DNA of 64,000 nucleotides from Malus domestica (GCF_042453785.1 NC_091664.1:2964501-3028500); one strand, 5' to 3'; positions 22,451 through 33,785 are shown, numbered from the stretch's first letter. The notes: generated from the sequence alone by a model not told the origin. Translations and numbers: made by a program.

Positions 22451-23854
22451 CCACTTTTTCAAAGTGCTCTGACAGAGTTAAAACATGTGAAGCTGGCAGC
22501 TCCCACTACCGTGCTATGACCAAGCAGGGTAAAGGAATAGCACTACTACTTGTTGTTAGGGAGACTCCTATATATGTCGACCTCCATCCCCAACGGACAG
22601 GCAGACCTGCAAAAATGCTTAACCCTTCCTCATATCTGAGAGGGCACTCCCAACGAAGCCTTTCTAAATATTCAGCTTTCTTTCCCCCCGATAATACCTC
22701 TGCAAACAAGCTATACTAGAGCAAGAATATCTCATATCATCAGGGTTAAAAGCAAGAGTATCCCATATCATGCTTTTTCCCTGTCTTTTCCTTTGGCCTT
22801 GTTTTTACCTGCAAGACAAGGAGAAAGAGAGCAATCAGTCAGCACTTGAAATCAAGCTCCCAACCAGGAACTGACTGCCTGGAACCCCTTACCTGATTAC
22901 TTACCTGGCATTGCTCTCGAGTACTCATCTTCAACATCTTATGTTTCCAGGGAAGATACCGCATCTGCTTGAGGAACAGATAGGGCAAGTGCGAAGGATA
23001 CAAGGAAGCATGTGGAGACAAGCATAACAGCACACGTGCCTATACATCCATTACTCTGTCAAAAGCAAAAGTATCCCATATCAGCAGGGTCGAACGTACT
23101 CTAGATTTGATGGACTTGTTTTGACCCTCAAATTCTTCAGTCGGCCTTATACTCTGGAGGAAACCAGAAAACCCTCCAGCTCAGTTCAAGAATAAGCCTG
23201 TGGAAAGTTACTTCTTCAAAAGCAAAAGTATCCCATATCATCTCTTCTCATTTTTCTTCTCTTTATCCTTCATGCTGCTGCAAGATGGGGAGAAGGTGAA
23301 CAATCAGTCGGAGCTCTGATTGCTTACCTTGTCTGTCACCTCTTTCAGCAGATCCCCTAGCTCGGCGACTTGGGGGACTCCTACTACATGGTTTGTATCG
23401 CGCTTGACCAAGCCTGAAACTACAAGTAAGCTTCAAGTGAAATTGATACATTACCTTGTGCATCTCCACCAGTTAAAGATACCACCCCTGGATGGAGGAA
23501 GAGTACTTCCAGAGAAGCTGCCACATCTACCTATGAGACAGATAAGGCAAGTCAAGATGATACCACACTCCGATACTTAGAAGTTTCGTGATTACGAGAT
23601 CATTCTCCCACAATATTTCCTAATGTCATTTGTACTCTAATGTCATTTGTACTAAATCATTCACTTGTACTCACTAAAGGAGAGCTTAAACCTATGTACT
23701 TGTGTAAACCCTTCACAATTAATGAGAACTCTTCTATTCCGTGGACGTAGCCAATCTGGGTGAACCACGTACATCTTGTGTTTGCTTTCCTATCTCTATC
23801 CATTTATATACTTATCCACACTAATGACCGGAGCAATCTAGCGAAGATCACAAA

Positions 23855-24428
23855 AAGCGACCGTTTTCGCTACCTAGGATCTATCTTGCAAGAGAACGGA
23901 GAATTAGATGGAGATCTCAACTATAGAATACGAGCTGGATGGATGAAGTGTAAGAGTGCATCCGGCGTGTTGTGTGACTGTCGTAAGCCACTGAAGCTCA
24001 AGGGAAAATTTTATAGGACGACAATAAGGCCAGCGATGTTGTATGGCACAGAATGTTGGGCGGTGAAACATCAACACGTACACAAAATGGGTGTAGCGGA
24101 GATGAGGATGCTTCGTGGGATGTGTGGGCACACGAGAAAGGATAAGATTGAGAATGAGGATATCCGAGGTAAAGTAGGAGTAGCCGAAATTGAAGGAAAG
24201 ATGAGAGAAAATCGGTTTCGGTGATTTGGACATGTGCAAAGAAGGCCGACTGACGCTCCGGTTCGAAGATGTGACTACGGGACAGAGGTTCAGGGCCGAA
24301 GGGGTAGAGGAAGACCTAGGAAAACTTTGGAAGAGACTCTAAGGCTTAGAGTACTTGGATCTAACGGAGGACATGACACAAAACCGAGCGCAATGGCGTT
24401 CTAGGATTCATATAGCCGACCTCACTTA
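23855..24428 (+). pseudogene. Second RTE 3' end (RT C-terminus), copy B
   Basis: It repeats the last about 570 bp of the RTE ORF and then the genuine 3' terminus. It has the TGA at 24222-24224 that copy A also has at 7031-7033, plus a small deletion near 24343 that shifts frame. The shared stop shows that the duplicated end was inherited as part of the composite. Confidence 0.8.
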
Positions 24429-24441
24429 GTGGGAAAAGGCT

Positions 24442-24461
24442 TTGTTGTTGTTGTTGTTGTT
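24442..24461 (+). repeat. (TTG)n tail of composite B
   Basis: Six to seven TTG units run directly into the right target duplication (24460-24477). Confidence 0.9.
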
Positions 24462-24477
24462 GCAGTTCAGCCATCGA
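24460..24477. repeat. Target-site duplication, right copy (composite B)
   Basis: Identical 18 bp to 16309-16326; followed by actatcgtgtatttttgttg exactly as after the empty site at 10918. Confidence 0.92.
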
Positions 24478-24599
24478 ACTATCGTGTATTTTTGTTGTGT
24501 CGAATGTTCAAACTATCGTGCTTGGTCATGAGATTTTTACTTTGTCCTGGCCTGGCGTATGAACTAGTCCAAGTTTATAATATAAAGGCGAATTTCAAG

Positions 24600-25544
24600 T
24601 AGACCTGGCATTTTTGGACCCGATCCGTTAACCCGGCCCGTTAATATTAGTATTTGGATGGATGCTTAACGAGCCGGGTCACAACCCATTAAATAATGAA
24701 TCACTTTGGATCAATCCATTAGATCCGTTAGTTGAGAAGGTTCGAGTAATTTCACTTTTGGGGTTGCCCGCATAGGGCGTACCCGGAAATGAGAGCAGTC
24801 CAAGAGACAAGGTTTCTCCTGCGCATTCCATCAAACGGTTGGTGGGCGTAATCCAAGTGACCAAATTTGGCATACATATTGATGGAAGAATCGCCGGCCA
24901 AAGATAGATAATGTTTTTTTTTTTCAGAAAACTTTGTTAAAGAATCTGACCTCCGCTCAAAGAATCGCCGGCCAATGATAGATTATGTTTTTTTCTTCAG
25001 AAAACTTGTAGGTCCTCCATTATCCCCTCACTACTTCAAAGTTCATTCGACCTCCGCTCCCGCCATGGGCATTAAGACCAGAAATGGGCATTGATCGATG
25101 AGCAAAATCTGACAAAAGCTTCCGTTGATGCTCATCTGTGTGAGGAAGACTAGCACGCAGAAGCTCCACAGGCATTTCATGATGTAGCGCCCTGGTGGCC
25201 TCTGAACCAATAACTTCTGTGCTTTGATGACTATATAAATATTGATTATACTATAGTTTCATAGGCAATACTTGGTGAGCAGACCCAAAAATTCATCAAA
25301 GGATGCCTGCCAAAGGCGCGCGGTTAGAAATGCTACAGCTTCCAGTAGCGTGAAGGTCACTTAAGAGTACAGTTGCATTGGAATGCAAAAATATTAAAAA
25401 ATAAATAAATAAAAAAGTTAACGGGTCTTAACGAATGAAACGGATGACCTATTAGATTAACAGGTTAAGTTCGGATGATCTGTTAGCTTAACGGGTCAGA
25501 TTGAATCTAACCCAAACCCGATAAACTCTACATGTTTACAGGTC
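24600..25544. mobile_element. Non-autonomous TIR transposon, about 0.95 kb (unit 2)
   Basis: Orthologous insertion to 11041-12024, with the same tttcaag flanks (24593-24599, 25545-25551) and the same end motifs. It is about 40 bp shorter because of small deletions near the left end. It predates the tandem duplication. Confidence 0.6.
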
Positions 25545-25791
25545 TTTCAAGATGTCGCTGGACTTGTAAATCAAGTTTTAAAGATAACAAATAGGATATT
25601 ACACACTTGTCAATAACTTGCGTTTTATAACGTATAAAGTATAAAAATTACTAAAATAACAAGTCTTGCCTATTTGTTGTCTTATTTCTTGAACAGACAA
25701 GTGAGCTCTCACAGTACAAATTTCCCCTAAAGTATTTCCTAATTCTATTGGATAAAGATGCTTAGGATTGTTGGATTAAAAAGTCCGAATC

Positions 25792-28700
25792 TTATTCAGT
25801 TCCAATGACTTCGAACCCTTCAGACTCTTCACTTGATCCACATGCTTCAGGCTCATCTCTTGATCGACCACCTTTGGAATTGTCATCTTGTCTTGTTTCT
25901 TCTTCTACTTTTGGTTCCGTCGACATGAAGACATGATCAAATTTGAATTTCTCAACATCTTCGGCATACAATGGGCGTATACCACAGCTTTCCACCTTCA
26001 TGGATTTGGAAGGTGGCAAGCTGCCCGCTGGATTATTTTTCCCAAACATAGCCCGTCGTGGCAAGCTGCCCGCTGGATTATTTTTCCCAAACATAGCCCG
26101 TCGTGGCAAGCTGCCCGCTGGAATATTTATCCCAAGGGAAGGCGGTGGTGGTGGCGGCAAGCTGCCCGCTGGATTATTTATCCTACGGGAAGACCCCGAT
26201 CTGAGGACGAAAAAAGCCCGCTGGTAGGAGTCAACAGGGTAGAAGTCAACAGAGACCTCATTGACAAGTTTGTAAACATTAGGGGAGCATTTTTCTGCTA
26301 CCCTTTCACTACTAAAGGCCTCATTCCACACAAGCACGTGATATTGGTCGTAACCGTAGTCATTCTGGCGGCTGTCTTGTGGGATAGAGAATACAGAAGT
26401 GAACAGTTCATGGCTTTCACACATGAATTTGACAATGAAATTAGCTCTTACAATCAAGGAACGTTGCGGCTCTGGAACCCCAGAAACAACAGCAGACAGA
26501 GCGAAACCAAATAAACCTGTTTGAAACCAATCTGGACGAAGCTTGATGTTTACTGAAGATCCCTCACTTTGATAGCTGAACCAATTTGGAATTTCTTTTC
26601 CCTGACATACAACCTGAATCTCAGGCCAAGGAGTGTCCTTTGATGGAGCACTAGTTGCCTCTCGCATAATTCTAATCTGTGCTTCTTCCATTATGTTGCT
26701 CCTTGCATTATTATCCAATTTTGGGCAATTAATAAAACGTTTGCAAAAGCAATCATGTTGAACCCAACCTTGTGTGAGTACTGTCCTTGTACTTGACACT
26801 GTCTTCAGCGACGTGCAGCCTTCAGCTTCAACATTACATAGCACTGGGAGCTCTGGTAAAGATTGAAGCTGCTCGCAGCCGACTAAGAAGAGTTTAGACA
26901 ACCGAGAAGCTTGTTTGATGCTTGTAGGTATGCTCCTAACCTTGGTTCCACTCAGATTTAATTCTTGCAATGAGGTTGAGCAAACGAGACCATCAGGGAC
27001 ATCCTTAAGGTGCTTGCAGCCACTAAGGTCTAAAGTTTGAAGCCTAATTAGATTTTCAATAGGCGAAGGAAGCATTTTGACAGCTGTCTCTTTCAAACAA
27101 AGAGACACCAAATGTTCCATTGGCTCCAAGATCTCTGGGAAGTTTTCAAGTTTAGAGCAGCCAGATAGATTGAGTTCCTCCAGATATTTCAACTTACAAA
27201 TGTGGGTTGGTAGACTCACAAGTCTCTTGAAATCAACCAATGATAATTTAGTTATATCCCTGGGAAGCTCAGAAAACTCACCAAGAGATGTGCAGCTCTC
27301 AATACCCAAAACATTAGAGACTTTCAGCTCACAGTTGTTGCTTGGAAGTTTCTCAAGGTCTTCGCAACGACCTATATTTAAGTAAGAAATATTTTTGTTA
27401 GACCAAACTGATTCAGGCAACTCCTTTATACCAGCGCCTCGTAAATTTAAGTGTTGAATATTTCCTGGCATCTCTGGAAGATACTTGAGGCTGGTACAGT
27501 CTTGAAGATGAAGATGAGTAAGCTTGTCAAGATGTTGAAAACACCCAGGAATTTCAACCAAACTAAAACAGCCATTGAGATTTATGTGCACAATTTTTAG
27601 ACTCCCAGAGAGATTTGGAACTTCAATTAGATTTATGGAGTGACGCAGATCAATAACTTGTAAGTTGACAAGTATCTGCAACAAATGAAATAGAAATATA
27701 AAGAATTAATATAATTTCTACACTTGATTTTATACAAGAATTAAAATAGGCCTATAATATAATATAATATACCTGGTCTTCTCTCCAAAGCTTCTTCTTA
27801 ACATTGCTATAGGGCAAATGTAGCTCAACTAGATTTTCCGGACAAAAATTTGATGGCAAAGATTCCAATGGATACCAATCACAGTAAAGATAACGAAGAG
27901 AATCGGGAAGGTCTAGGGAAGCGTTCAATTTGTGGCCACCATACACAATTAGCAATCTTAGGTTACACATCACTTTGAAGTCTGCACGTTTCAATGGTCG
28001 CTTTGCAATGTAAGACCAATGAACCCGTATGGCTTCAACATTTGGAGTTTCCTGAGAATAAATGTGAATATAAACATGTTAAAATGTAACGCACATTTGG
28101 AAAAAGAGTATTTCCGATGGTAAACATGTACAAGTGTCTTAGCCTAGTCAAATATCCAAGATATTTGGTTCATATTCCAAAGACTTCCTAACACAATAAA
28201 AATTCAATCAAATTCATCTCTTAACAATCTGACTTCTTTATTATAAATTAGTTTTACTTTGTTTTGTTGTCATCTAAAGTTGTAATTTTTTTCCTAAACA
28301 AAAAAGAAAAAAAAATTGAATGCATTTGGCTCTTACCGTGTTACTCCTCAATACACAATAGACATCCTCATCATTGAACAACCTACTCCGTTTACCGGGA
28401 TCTTTAAGTACAATTGTCCTTCCCATTTCTTGTAGCAAATCGTGCATCTCTATGGTTTCCCTTCCCCAATTTGAATCAATTGATATGAGAGACATATCAA
28501 TGAGACGTCTAATTCCGGGTGTCGCAACAAATCCACGAACATCTAACATTCGTTTTACCTCATCCACAAGATCCCCTTTATGCCAACAAGCTATATCCAG
28601 AAATATCTCTTTCTCATTCTCTTCCAATCTATCATAACTTATTCTCAACACTTTCTGGATATCTTCACTGGGAAATCGTTTTAGTCTGTTGAATTCATCT

Positions 28701-30074
28701 TCCCAGTCTTCTTTGTTGCTCTGACAATTGAAGAACAATGACCCTAGAACTGTAAGAGCTAAAGGAACGCCTCTGGCATAATGCACAGCCTTTTCTGCCA
28801 ACTCCTTATAATCTGTTATACAAGTACTGTTATTCTTGAAAGCACGCGAACAGAAGAGCTGAAGAGCGTCATCCGGTTTTAATACCTCAACCTCGTAGAT
28901 ATTATCCGCTTCAACAGTTGCCGTAAGTGTGCCCCTGTCTCTACTTGTGATAATGATTCTACTTCCAGTGCCATACCGAAGACGATTGCCAACTACACGT
29001 TCCATTTGCATTGGAGTATTCACATCATCAAGAACAATGAGGACCTTTGTGCGGCTGAGCCTTTTTCGAACACTAGTTGATCCTATGGATAGATCTTCTT
29101 CCTTGAATATCTCGCTTAGAAGTTTCTTTTGCAGGCAATCTAGTCCATCTGGTTGTTCAGATTTCTCCCTAACATTTTTAAGAAAACAAGAAGCTTCGAA
29201 TTTAGAAGAGAGTCTGTGAAATACAGCTTCAGCAAGGGTGGTCTTGCCAATACCACCCATGCCCCAAATACCTACAGTGATGCAAGCGTCCGGTGAATGA
29301 ATGCTTAATAGCGATTCGATCTTCTTGATGCGGCCTTCAATTCCAACATAGTCCTTTAAATCACAGGATGATTCGCGACACAATTTGGTCCAAATATCCT
29401 TTACAACTTCCTTAACTAAGTCGGCATCAGTCCTGGCATAATGATTATGAAAGAAAGCAATAGTTAGTCTTAAATATACATACCTTACAAAATCTTAGCA
29501 CAAATAAAATCATCACAAGTTTAAAGAAAATTTATAATTTAATACAAGTTAAAGAATTAGTTAGTTACCCATAATTTTGTGAAACAAACCCAGATATATC
29601 TGCTGCATTCTTCAAAGCATTGCTCCACTTGTGCACCTTATCAATACCGTCCTTGAAACGTTTTTCAAGTTGAGCAAATGCACCCGCATAACTCCCGTGT
29701 TGTTTTCGTACATCAGATGGATTGATGTCGTAGAATACAGGTATAACCATCTGGCCATGTTTTTCCTTGCATTCGAGTATATGCACAAGCTCATCCAAAC
29801 ACCAAGTGGAAGAAGCATAGTCCTTCGAGAAAATGATCACCGAAAGCTGTGATTCCTCGATTGCTTGGAGAAGGGCAGGTGCGATTTCATCTCCTCTCTT
29901 AAGCTTGTCATCAATATAGGTTGTGATTTTTTTCTCAAGTAAGGCAGCGTGAAGGTGGCTGGTAATACCACGGCGGGTGTCCTCACCTCTGAAACTAATA
30001 AACACATCGTACTTTTTTGTATCATCAGCATCAACAGGAGCAGCAGCGGATGAAGAAGAAGACGCGATATCCAT
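25792..30074 (-). CDS. TIR-NB-LRR (TNL) disease-resistance protein, 4 exons, about 1254 aa
   Basis: Exons, minus strand: 30074-29569, 29432-28337, 28051-27773 and 27675-25792; all introns are GT-AG and the phases join in frame. The TIR domain is at about residues 22-165 (YDVFISFRGEDTR). NB-ARC runs from about 186, with P-loop GMGGIGKTT, KVLIVLDDV, GSRIIITSRD, GVPLAL and MHDLLQEMG. LRRs occupy about 550-900 and a post-LRR domain about 950-1190. It is a cytoplasmic/nuclear immune receptor that would recognise a pathogen effector; the TIR domain has NADase activity in the family. An unusual NPAGSLP repeat interrupts the post-LRR domain. The exon structure is the classic TNL pattern, and the gene appears intact. 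Confidence 0.93.
26014..26180 (-). repeat. NPAGSLP minisatellite inside the TNL C-terminal domain
   Basis: Four in-frame copies of a PAGSLP core, two of them as identical 15-residue units containing RRAMFGKNNPAGSLP. At DNA level the repeat is gcaagctgcccgctgga. The unit-1 pseudogene has three to four diverged copies (about 12597-12725) with different spacers, so the array varies in number and spacing. Confidence 0.85.
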
Positions 30075-30809
30075 AACCTCTAGTTTTCAGATCCAGCAAA
30101 AACATGTAGTTGCAGACAGATTAATGTTTAATTAAGGAGATAATATTATGACGTTGCACGAATTAAGGAGAATTTACCTAGAATTGGCACAAAGTTTCAG
30201 TGAGTGAGAGACGAAAGTAGAAACATATTTTCTTTGAAAAAAACTATAATTTGAAGAACGATATTCATATATTTGCAATCTTGATATGAACGACGTCATC
30301 TCAGCATGTAAAACTACCAGTAGTTGAAAACCATAAAATGATATAAATGCAAACCTCGTCTCCTTGCTTTGCTCCCCTCACAATCAGTATCATCATCGTC
30401 ACCTGATCGATTCCTGCAAGTGAAGTTTTGGTTATGTTTCGTACAGTTATTAGTCAATAAACATAAATCGGATTATTATGCATACCAAAAAACACCGCAC
30501 AAAAAGGATGCAAAAAATAAACTTGAGACCTCTTTGTTATGTTCTCTTCCTTCTTTTCTATTTCCATCTGCGCTTTCTCTTTCAATCTATTGCAATGAAG
30601 CTTTTCAGAACCTCTGTTAAGAGAACCGTTTAATCCAAACGTCAAAAGGAGAAATTAACAGCAGACGTAACAAAAATTAATTAGCAAATTAAATGTCAGC
30701 ATAACATAACAACTGAACTTATTAATTACGAAGAAATGACAAAAAATATAGAAAGAGCCTTAAACAGTATCAATAAACATTAAACACTGACTAACCTCTG
30801 ACAAGTTAC
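30075..30809. other. TNL upstream region
   Basis: AT-rich DNA upstream of the TNL start codon, which would hold its promoter and 5' UTR on the minus strand. No confident TATA box or transcription start could be assigned, and no gene is seen. Confidence 0.5.
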
Positions 30810-31005
30810 CAATTTGACAAGAAACCAAATCTTCTGCACCCAAAATGAGTGTCGCCTCTTTGTGGGACTAATGAGTGTCTGCCGCCTATTAAATTCATGA
30901 AAACAAAATTAAGAAAAGTTAAGATATTGTAAGACATGAGCCATAGAGAGGCCACACCCATTTTGGGTGCAGAAGATTTGATCTCATTTGACAATGGCTT
31001 GTTTG
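30810..31005. repeat. Imperfect inverted repeat (about 55-bp arms)
   Basis: The word aatcttctgcacccaaaatg at 30828-30847 is exactly inverted at 30959-30978, and similarity continues outward and inward for about 55 bp. It is probably a small MITE or a fold-back relic. Confidence 0.65.
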
Positions 31006-31064
31006 TTTTCTCCACCTTCAAAACAAGAAAATTTCAACTTCAAAATAATATATCCAAAACAATT

Positions 31065-31132
31065 ACTTTTTTGTATCTTCAGCAGTGGCGGCAGCGGATG
31101 ACGACGAATAAGAAGAAGAACCACATATATCC
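31065..31132 (-). pseudogene. Relic of a second TNL start
   Basis: On the minus strand the start region (ATG at 31132, then a Ser/Ala-rich run and an end like the AxDTKK of the intact TNL) matches 30020-30074. The 5' UTR (ccataacctctagttttcag) is conserved at both. The rest of the gene is missing. It marks an old tandem TNL duplication. Confidence 0.65.
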
Positions 31133-31225
31133 ATAACCTCTAGTTTTCAGATCCAGGAGTAGTAGTTGCAGAGAGATTAATTGTGAATAGAGAGAAAGAG
31201 AGACTGGTTCAAAATTAAGGAGGAT

Positions 31226-31455
31226 ACAACAAAAGCGAGAGAGAGAGTAATTCAGAATTAAGGAGGATCTAATGAAAAACAGAAAAGAGAGGGGGAGAGG
31301 GAGACTAGTTCAGATTTTACTTGACTTAGCCTTTGACTAGATGCACAGAGTTCCAAAAGCTCTTTTGGAAAAGCTCTATGAGTAAGAGATGACCAGTTAC
31401 AGAAGCATAAAAATGGGCATATGGGATGGGGCCCGCCCTTTACGCGCTTTGCGCA
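31226..31455. repeat. TNL-upstream duplicate, left copy
   Basis: Similar to 33568-33785: both have gagagagagta followed by ttcagaattaaggagga, and a segment ending near ccctttacgc. The two copies now flank the TIR transposon at 31471-33507. Confidence 0.6.
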
Positions 31456-31542
31456 GGCTCCAGATTTGCTGTCCCCAAAAGTATGTCTCGTTTGTGTTTT
31501 TTTGCTAATATATTGACACATGTCTTTTAACTTAACCTAAAA

Positions 31543-32846
31543 TCATGGTCTTAAATGCCGATAATATTAGCGAAATATCGCTGATATTATCGATTTTTCG
31601 TGGTAACGATATTTTAATAGGTATCCAATTAGTTTTCGTCAAAATATCGCAATATATTCGATATTATCGAAACAATCTCGTCGGAAAGGCAGCCGAGGCT
31701 GCGTCGTCGCACTACCCAGATCTATTGCATACTCAGACCTAAGATCTGCGCCTCAATGACGGCGATTCCGCCGCCGTTGCCGAAGTCGCGGCAAAATAGC
31801 TTGTGGAACGGATCGCAGTTGTAGATCCGGAACCCGTGGTCTGTCCCCACGGCGAAGCAGGCGGGTCTTGGTTGAAGCAGACATGGAATAGAGATGGAGG
31901 CGAGCGCGGCGCTGGCGGGGCGGGCTCTGGGGGGAGAAGGAGAATGGGTGGTTGTTGTGGAGGTTGAGGTTGGGGTTTGGGGGCAATTAGGGGTCGTGGT
32001 GGTCGTTGCTGGAGTCAACGACAGAGGTGGGGTTGTCGTCAGTGGGATTGGTGAGGAAGGCGGAGGCGGAGATGAAAGAGTGCGAAGAGAGAGAGAGTGA
32101 GTGAGAGCAGAGATGAGAGAGTGTGAATAATATGCGGTGGTTGTGCAAGTTGAGGATTCAAAAAATTGGGTAATGTGAGGTAGCAGATGTTGACGTTTTT
32201 GGATAGTTTAAAAATTGAAAACCATGGACTTTGAGATGGTTTTAATCATGAAAACCACCCAAGGTGGATGGGTGATGGGAAATAGCAAGATGAGGTGGAT
32301 GGTTTATAAAGTGGAATATATATATATATATATATCTTATATAAATTATAAATTATTGTTTTCGATTACAATTTTACATAATTTAATAGCATCTTCAATA
32401 TAAATTTTAAATAAAACCCCCACAACCATATAATTCTTAAATAAATAAAAAAAAGGGTAATAGTTACTCATGTATCTTACCATGCAATGTATAAAGTGTA
32501 AAATATTATACTAATTCATTATATATAAATGATTATGGTGTGTTTAAACTTCTTTTATTAATTACTACATATTTTCTACACTCACAATGTTTGCCAGCTC
32601 GCTATATAATCAACTTAAATCAGTTAAATCCATCATGCAATGCATTTCCTTCCAATTTTTTGTGATAAACTAATAGATAATTGACTAAATAAACATCCTG
32701 CAAAGTTTCAATAAAAATTTCCAAGTTTTTCTTACAATTTCTGTGGTTTCCATATTATTTTTATCGATATCGATAATATCCCGATATTTCCATCGATATT
32801 TCCGTGTTTTTTGACTATCGATATTTCTGATATATTTAATACCTTG
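31543..32846. mobile_element. Nested TIR element with TATCGAT subterminal repeats, carrying an ATG18-like fragment
   Basis: It is flanked by cctaaaa (31536-31542 and 32847-32853), which is single-copy in the other TIR arm of the host element. Imperfect terminal repeats are catggtcttaaat at left and the inverse of aaggtattaaat at right. Many atatcg/cgatat motifs cluster within about 120 bp of each end. The body is 1.30 kb, with a GC-rich centre and no transposase. Confidence 0.7.
31745..32015 (-). pseudogene. ATG18/WIPI-like gene fragment inside a transposon
   Basis: On the minus strand it encodes [18 protein letters not shown] followed by [16 protein letters not shown], which is the hallmark first WD repeat of plant ATG18 autophagy proteins. 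Just upstream a different frame reads HVCFNQDP, the expected preceding residues, so one frameshift separates them. A Pro/Ser/Thr-rich N-terminal stretch precedes it. Similarity ends after VIE. The autophagy gene family identity comes from family knowledge; the fragment itself is non-functional. Confidence 0.75.
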
Positions 32847-32945
32847 CCTAAAACTAATTCTGTTAACTTTATTTATTTAACATTTAAATTTAAAAAATCC
32901 CAAATAATAAAAAAAACTGTTGGGTTAACGAGGTGAGCAAACCCT

Positions 32946-33300
32946 GCACAGACGCCTATCACACCGTGGAGGTCAGACCCAAAAGTCTCTTTCTCCTTCA
33001 ACAGCCTCCTGGAATGCTCAGCCCTGAACTTCTGGGTCTCCTGCAACATACAATTCAAGCTAATTACACAATCAAACATGCATTTTGTATTCCAGAAAGA
33101 AAAAAAAGGCATGAATTTTCAAACATACTTGCAGATTCTGCGAATTGGGTAATTGGGTCAGGATAAAGTATACTTGTGGGGCGTCGCCGCCGTGGCTCTT
33201 GGCGGCGTTTCGGAATATGGGTTTTAATGGCGGAAGAAGAATATGAATAACGACCGATTATGGCGTTTTGGAGGGAGGAGCGAGTGCCGGGCTCCAAACG
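32946..33300 (-). pseudogene. Captured two-exon host gene fragment in the Pack-type element
   Basis: On the minus strand a GC-rich exon ends at 33129 before gtatgttt, and a second exon starts at 33040 after ttgcag. Joined, one frame runs through the splice (LPNSQNLQ into ETQKFRAEHSRRLLKEKE). The intron-containing structure indicates DNA-level capture, not a cDNA. I do not recognise the parent gene with confidence. No start codon is in frame, so it is a fragment. Confidence 0.5.
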
Positions 33301-33567
33301 AGAGAGGAGCCTAACCAGCTCCAGATTTGGGTTTGCTCACCTCGTTAACCCAACAGTTTTTTTTTATTATTTGGGATTTTTTTTAATTTAAATGTTAAAT
33401 AAATAAAGTTAACAGAGTTAGTTTTAGAGTTAGTTTTAGGTTAAGATAAAGGAGATGTGTCAACATATTAGTAAGAAGACACAAACAAGACATATTTTTG
33501 GACACACTTTAGTAAGTCGCCAATTTCTTTCAAGAATTTCCAAACAATATCCAAGCAGTTTTGACTA

Positions 33568-33785
33568 AAGCAAGAGAGAGAGTAGTTCAGAATTAAGGAG
33601 GACCAGATGAAACAAGAGAGAGAAAGAGGAAGAATAGATCAGAATTTACTCGAATTGGCTTTTGACTAAAGTTCCAAAGGCTCCTTCAGGAATATCAGAT
33701 ATCAATGAGTGAGAGATGAATACTTATAAAAGTACACGAAGGGGAACATGTGATGGGGCCATCCCTTTACGCTCTTTGCACGGTT
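33568..33785. repeat. TNL-upstream duplicate, right copy
   Basis: Counterpart of 31226-31455 on the other side of the TIR transposon; diverged by many substitutions and indels. Confidence 0.6.

Larger units (their letters stand above)
19592..23850 (-). mobile_element. Antisense passenger segment of composite B
   Basis: Collinear with 2254-6660 of copy A but about 0.15 kb shorter, mainly because of fewer repeat blocks in the array. It carries the antisense ORF and the LTR-like edge (accacgtacatcttgtg near 23765). An extra 15-bp duplication (taatgtcatttgtac) occurs at about 23620-23652 in this copy only. Confidence 0.55.
16327..24459 (+). mobile_element. Complete composite RTE LINE, copy B (8.1 kb)
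   Basis: The boundaries are set by the 18-bp duplication and by the empty site in unit 1. The 5' end is present (ggtcccaagcccggataaag, typical of plant RTE leaders). The order is 5' leader 16327-16432, ORF 16433-19591, passenger 19592 to about 23850 with antisense ORF 19852-20532, second RTE 3' end about 23855-24428, and the (TTG)n tail. The whole unit was therefore copied in one target-primed event. The RTE body inside lacks the (TTG)n terminus after its own stop; only the outer duplicate has it. Confidence 0.9.
31471..33507. mobile_element. Long-TIR transposon with captured gene sequence (Pack-MULE-like)
   Basis: Inverted arms of about 170 bp start with a gtccccaaaagtatgtc type sequence at the left (31471) and its inverse near 33507. 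The inner parts are perfect-looking (ttgggttaacgaggtgagca at about 32921 and its inverse at about 33331). The left arm is split by a nested insertion (31543-32846). The core (32946-33330) carries GC-rich exon-like sequence. No transposase ORF was found. Mutator-like elements have TIRs of this length, but I could not find a clear 9-bp target duplication. Confidence 0.65.
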
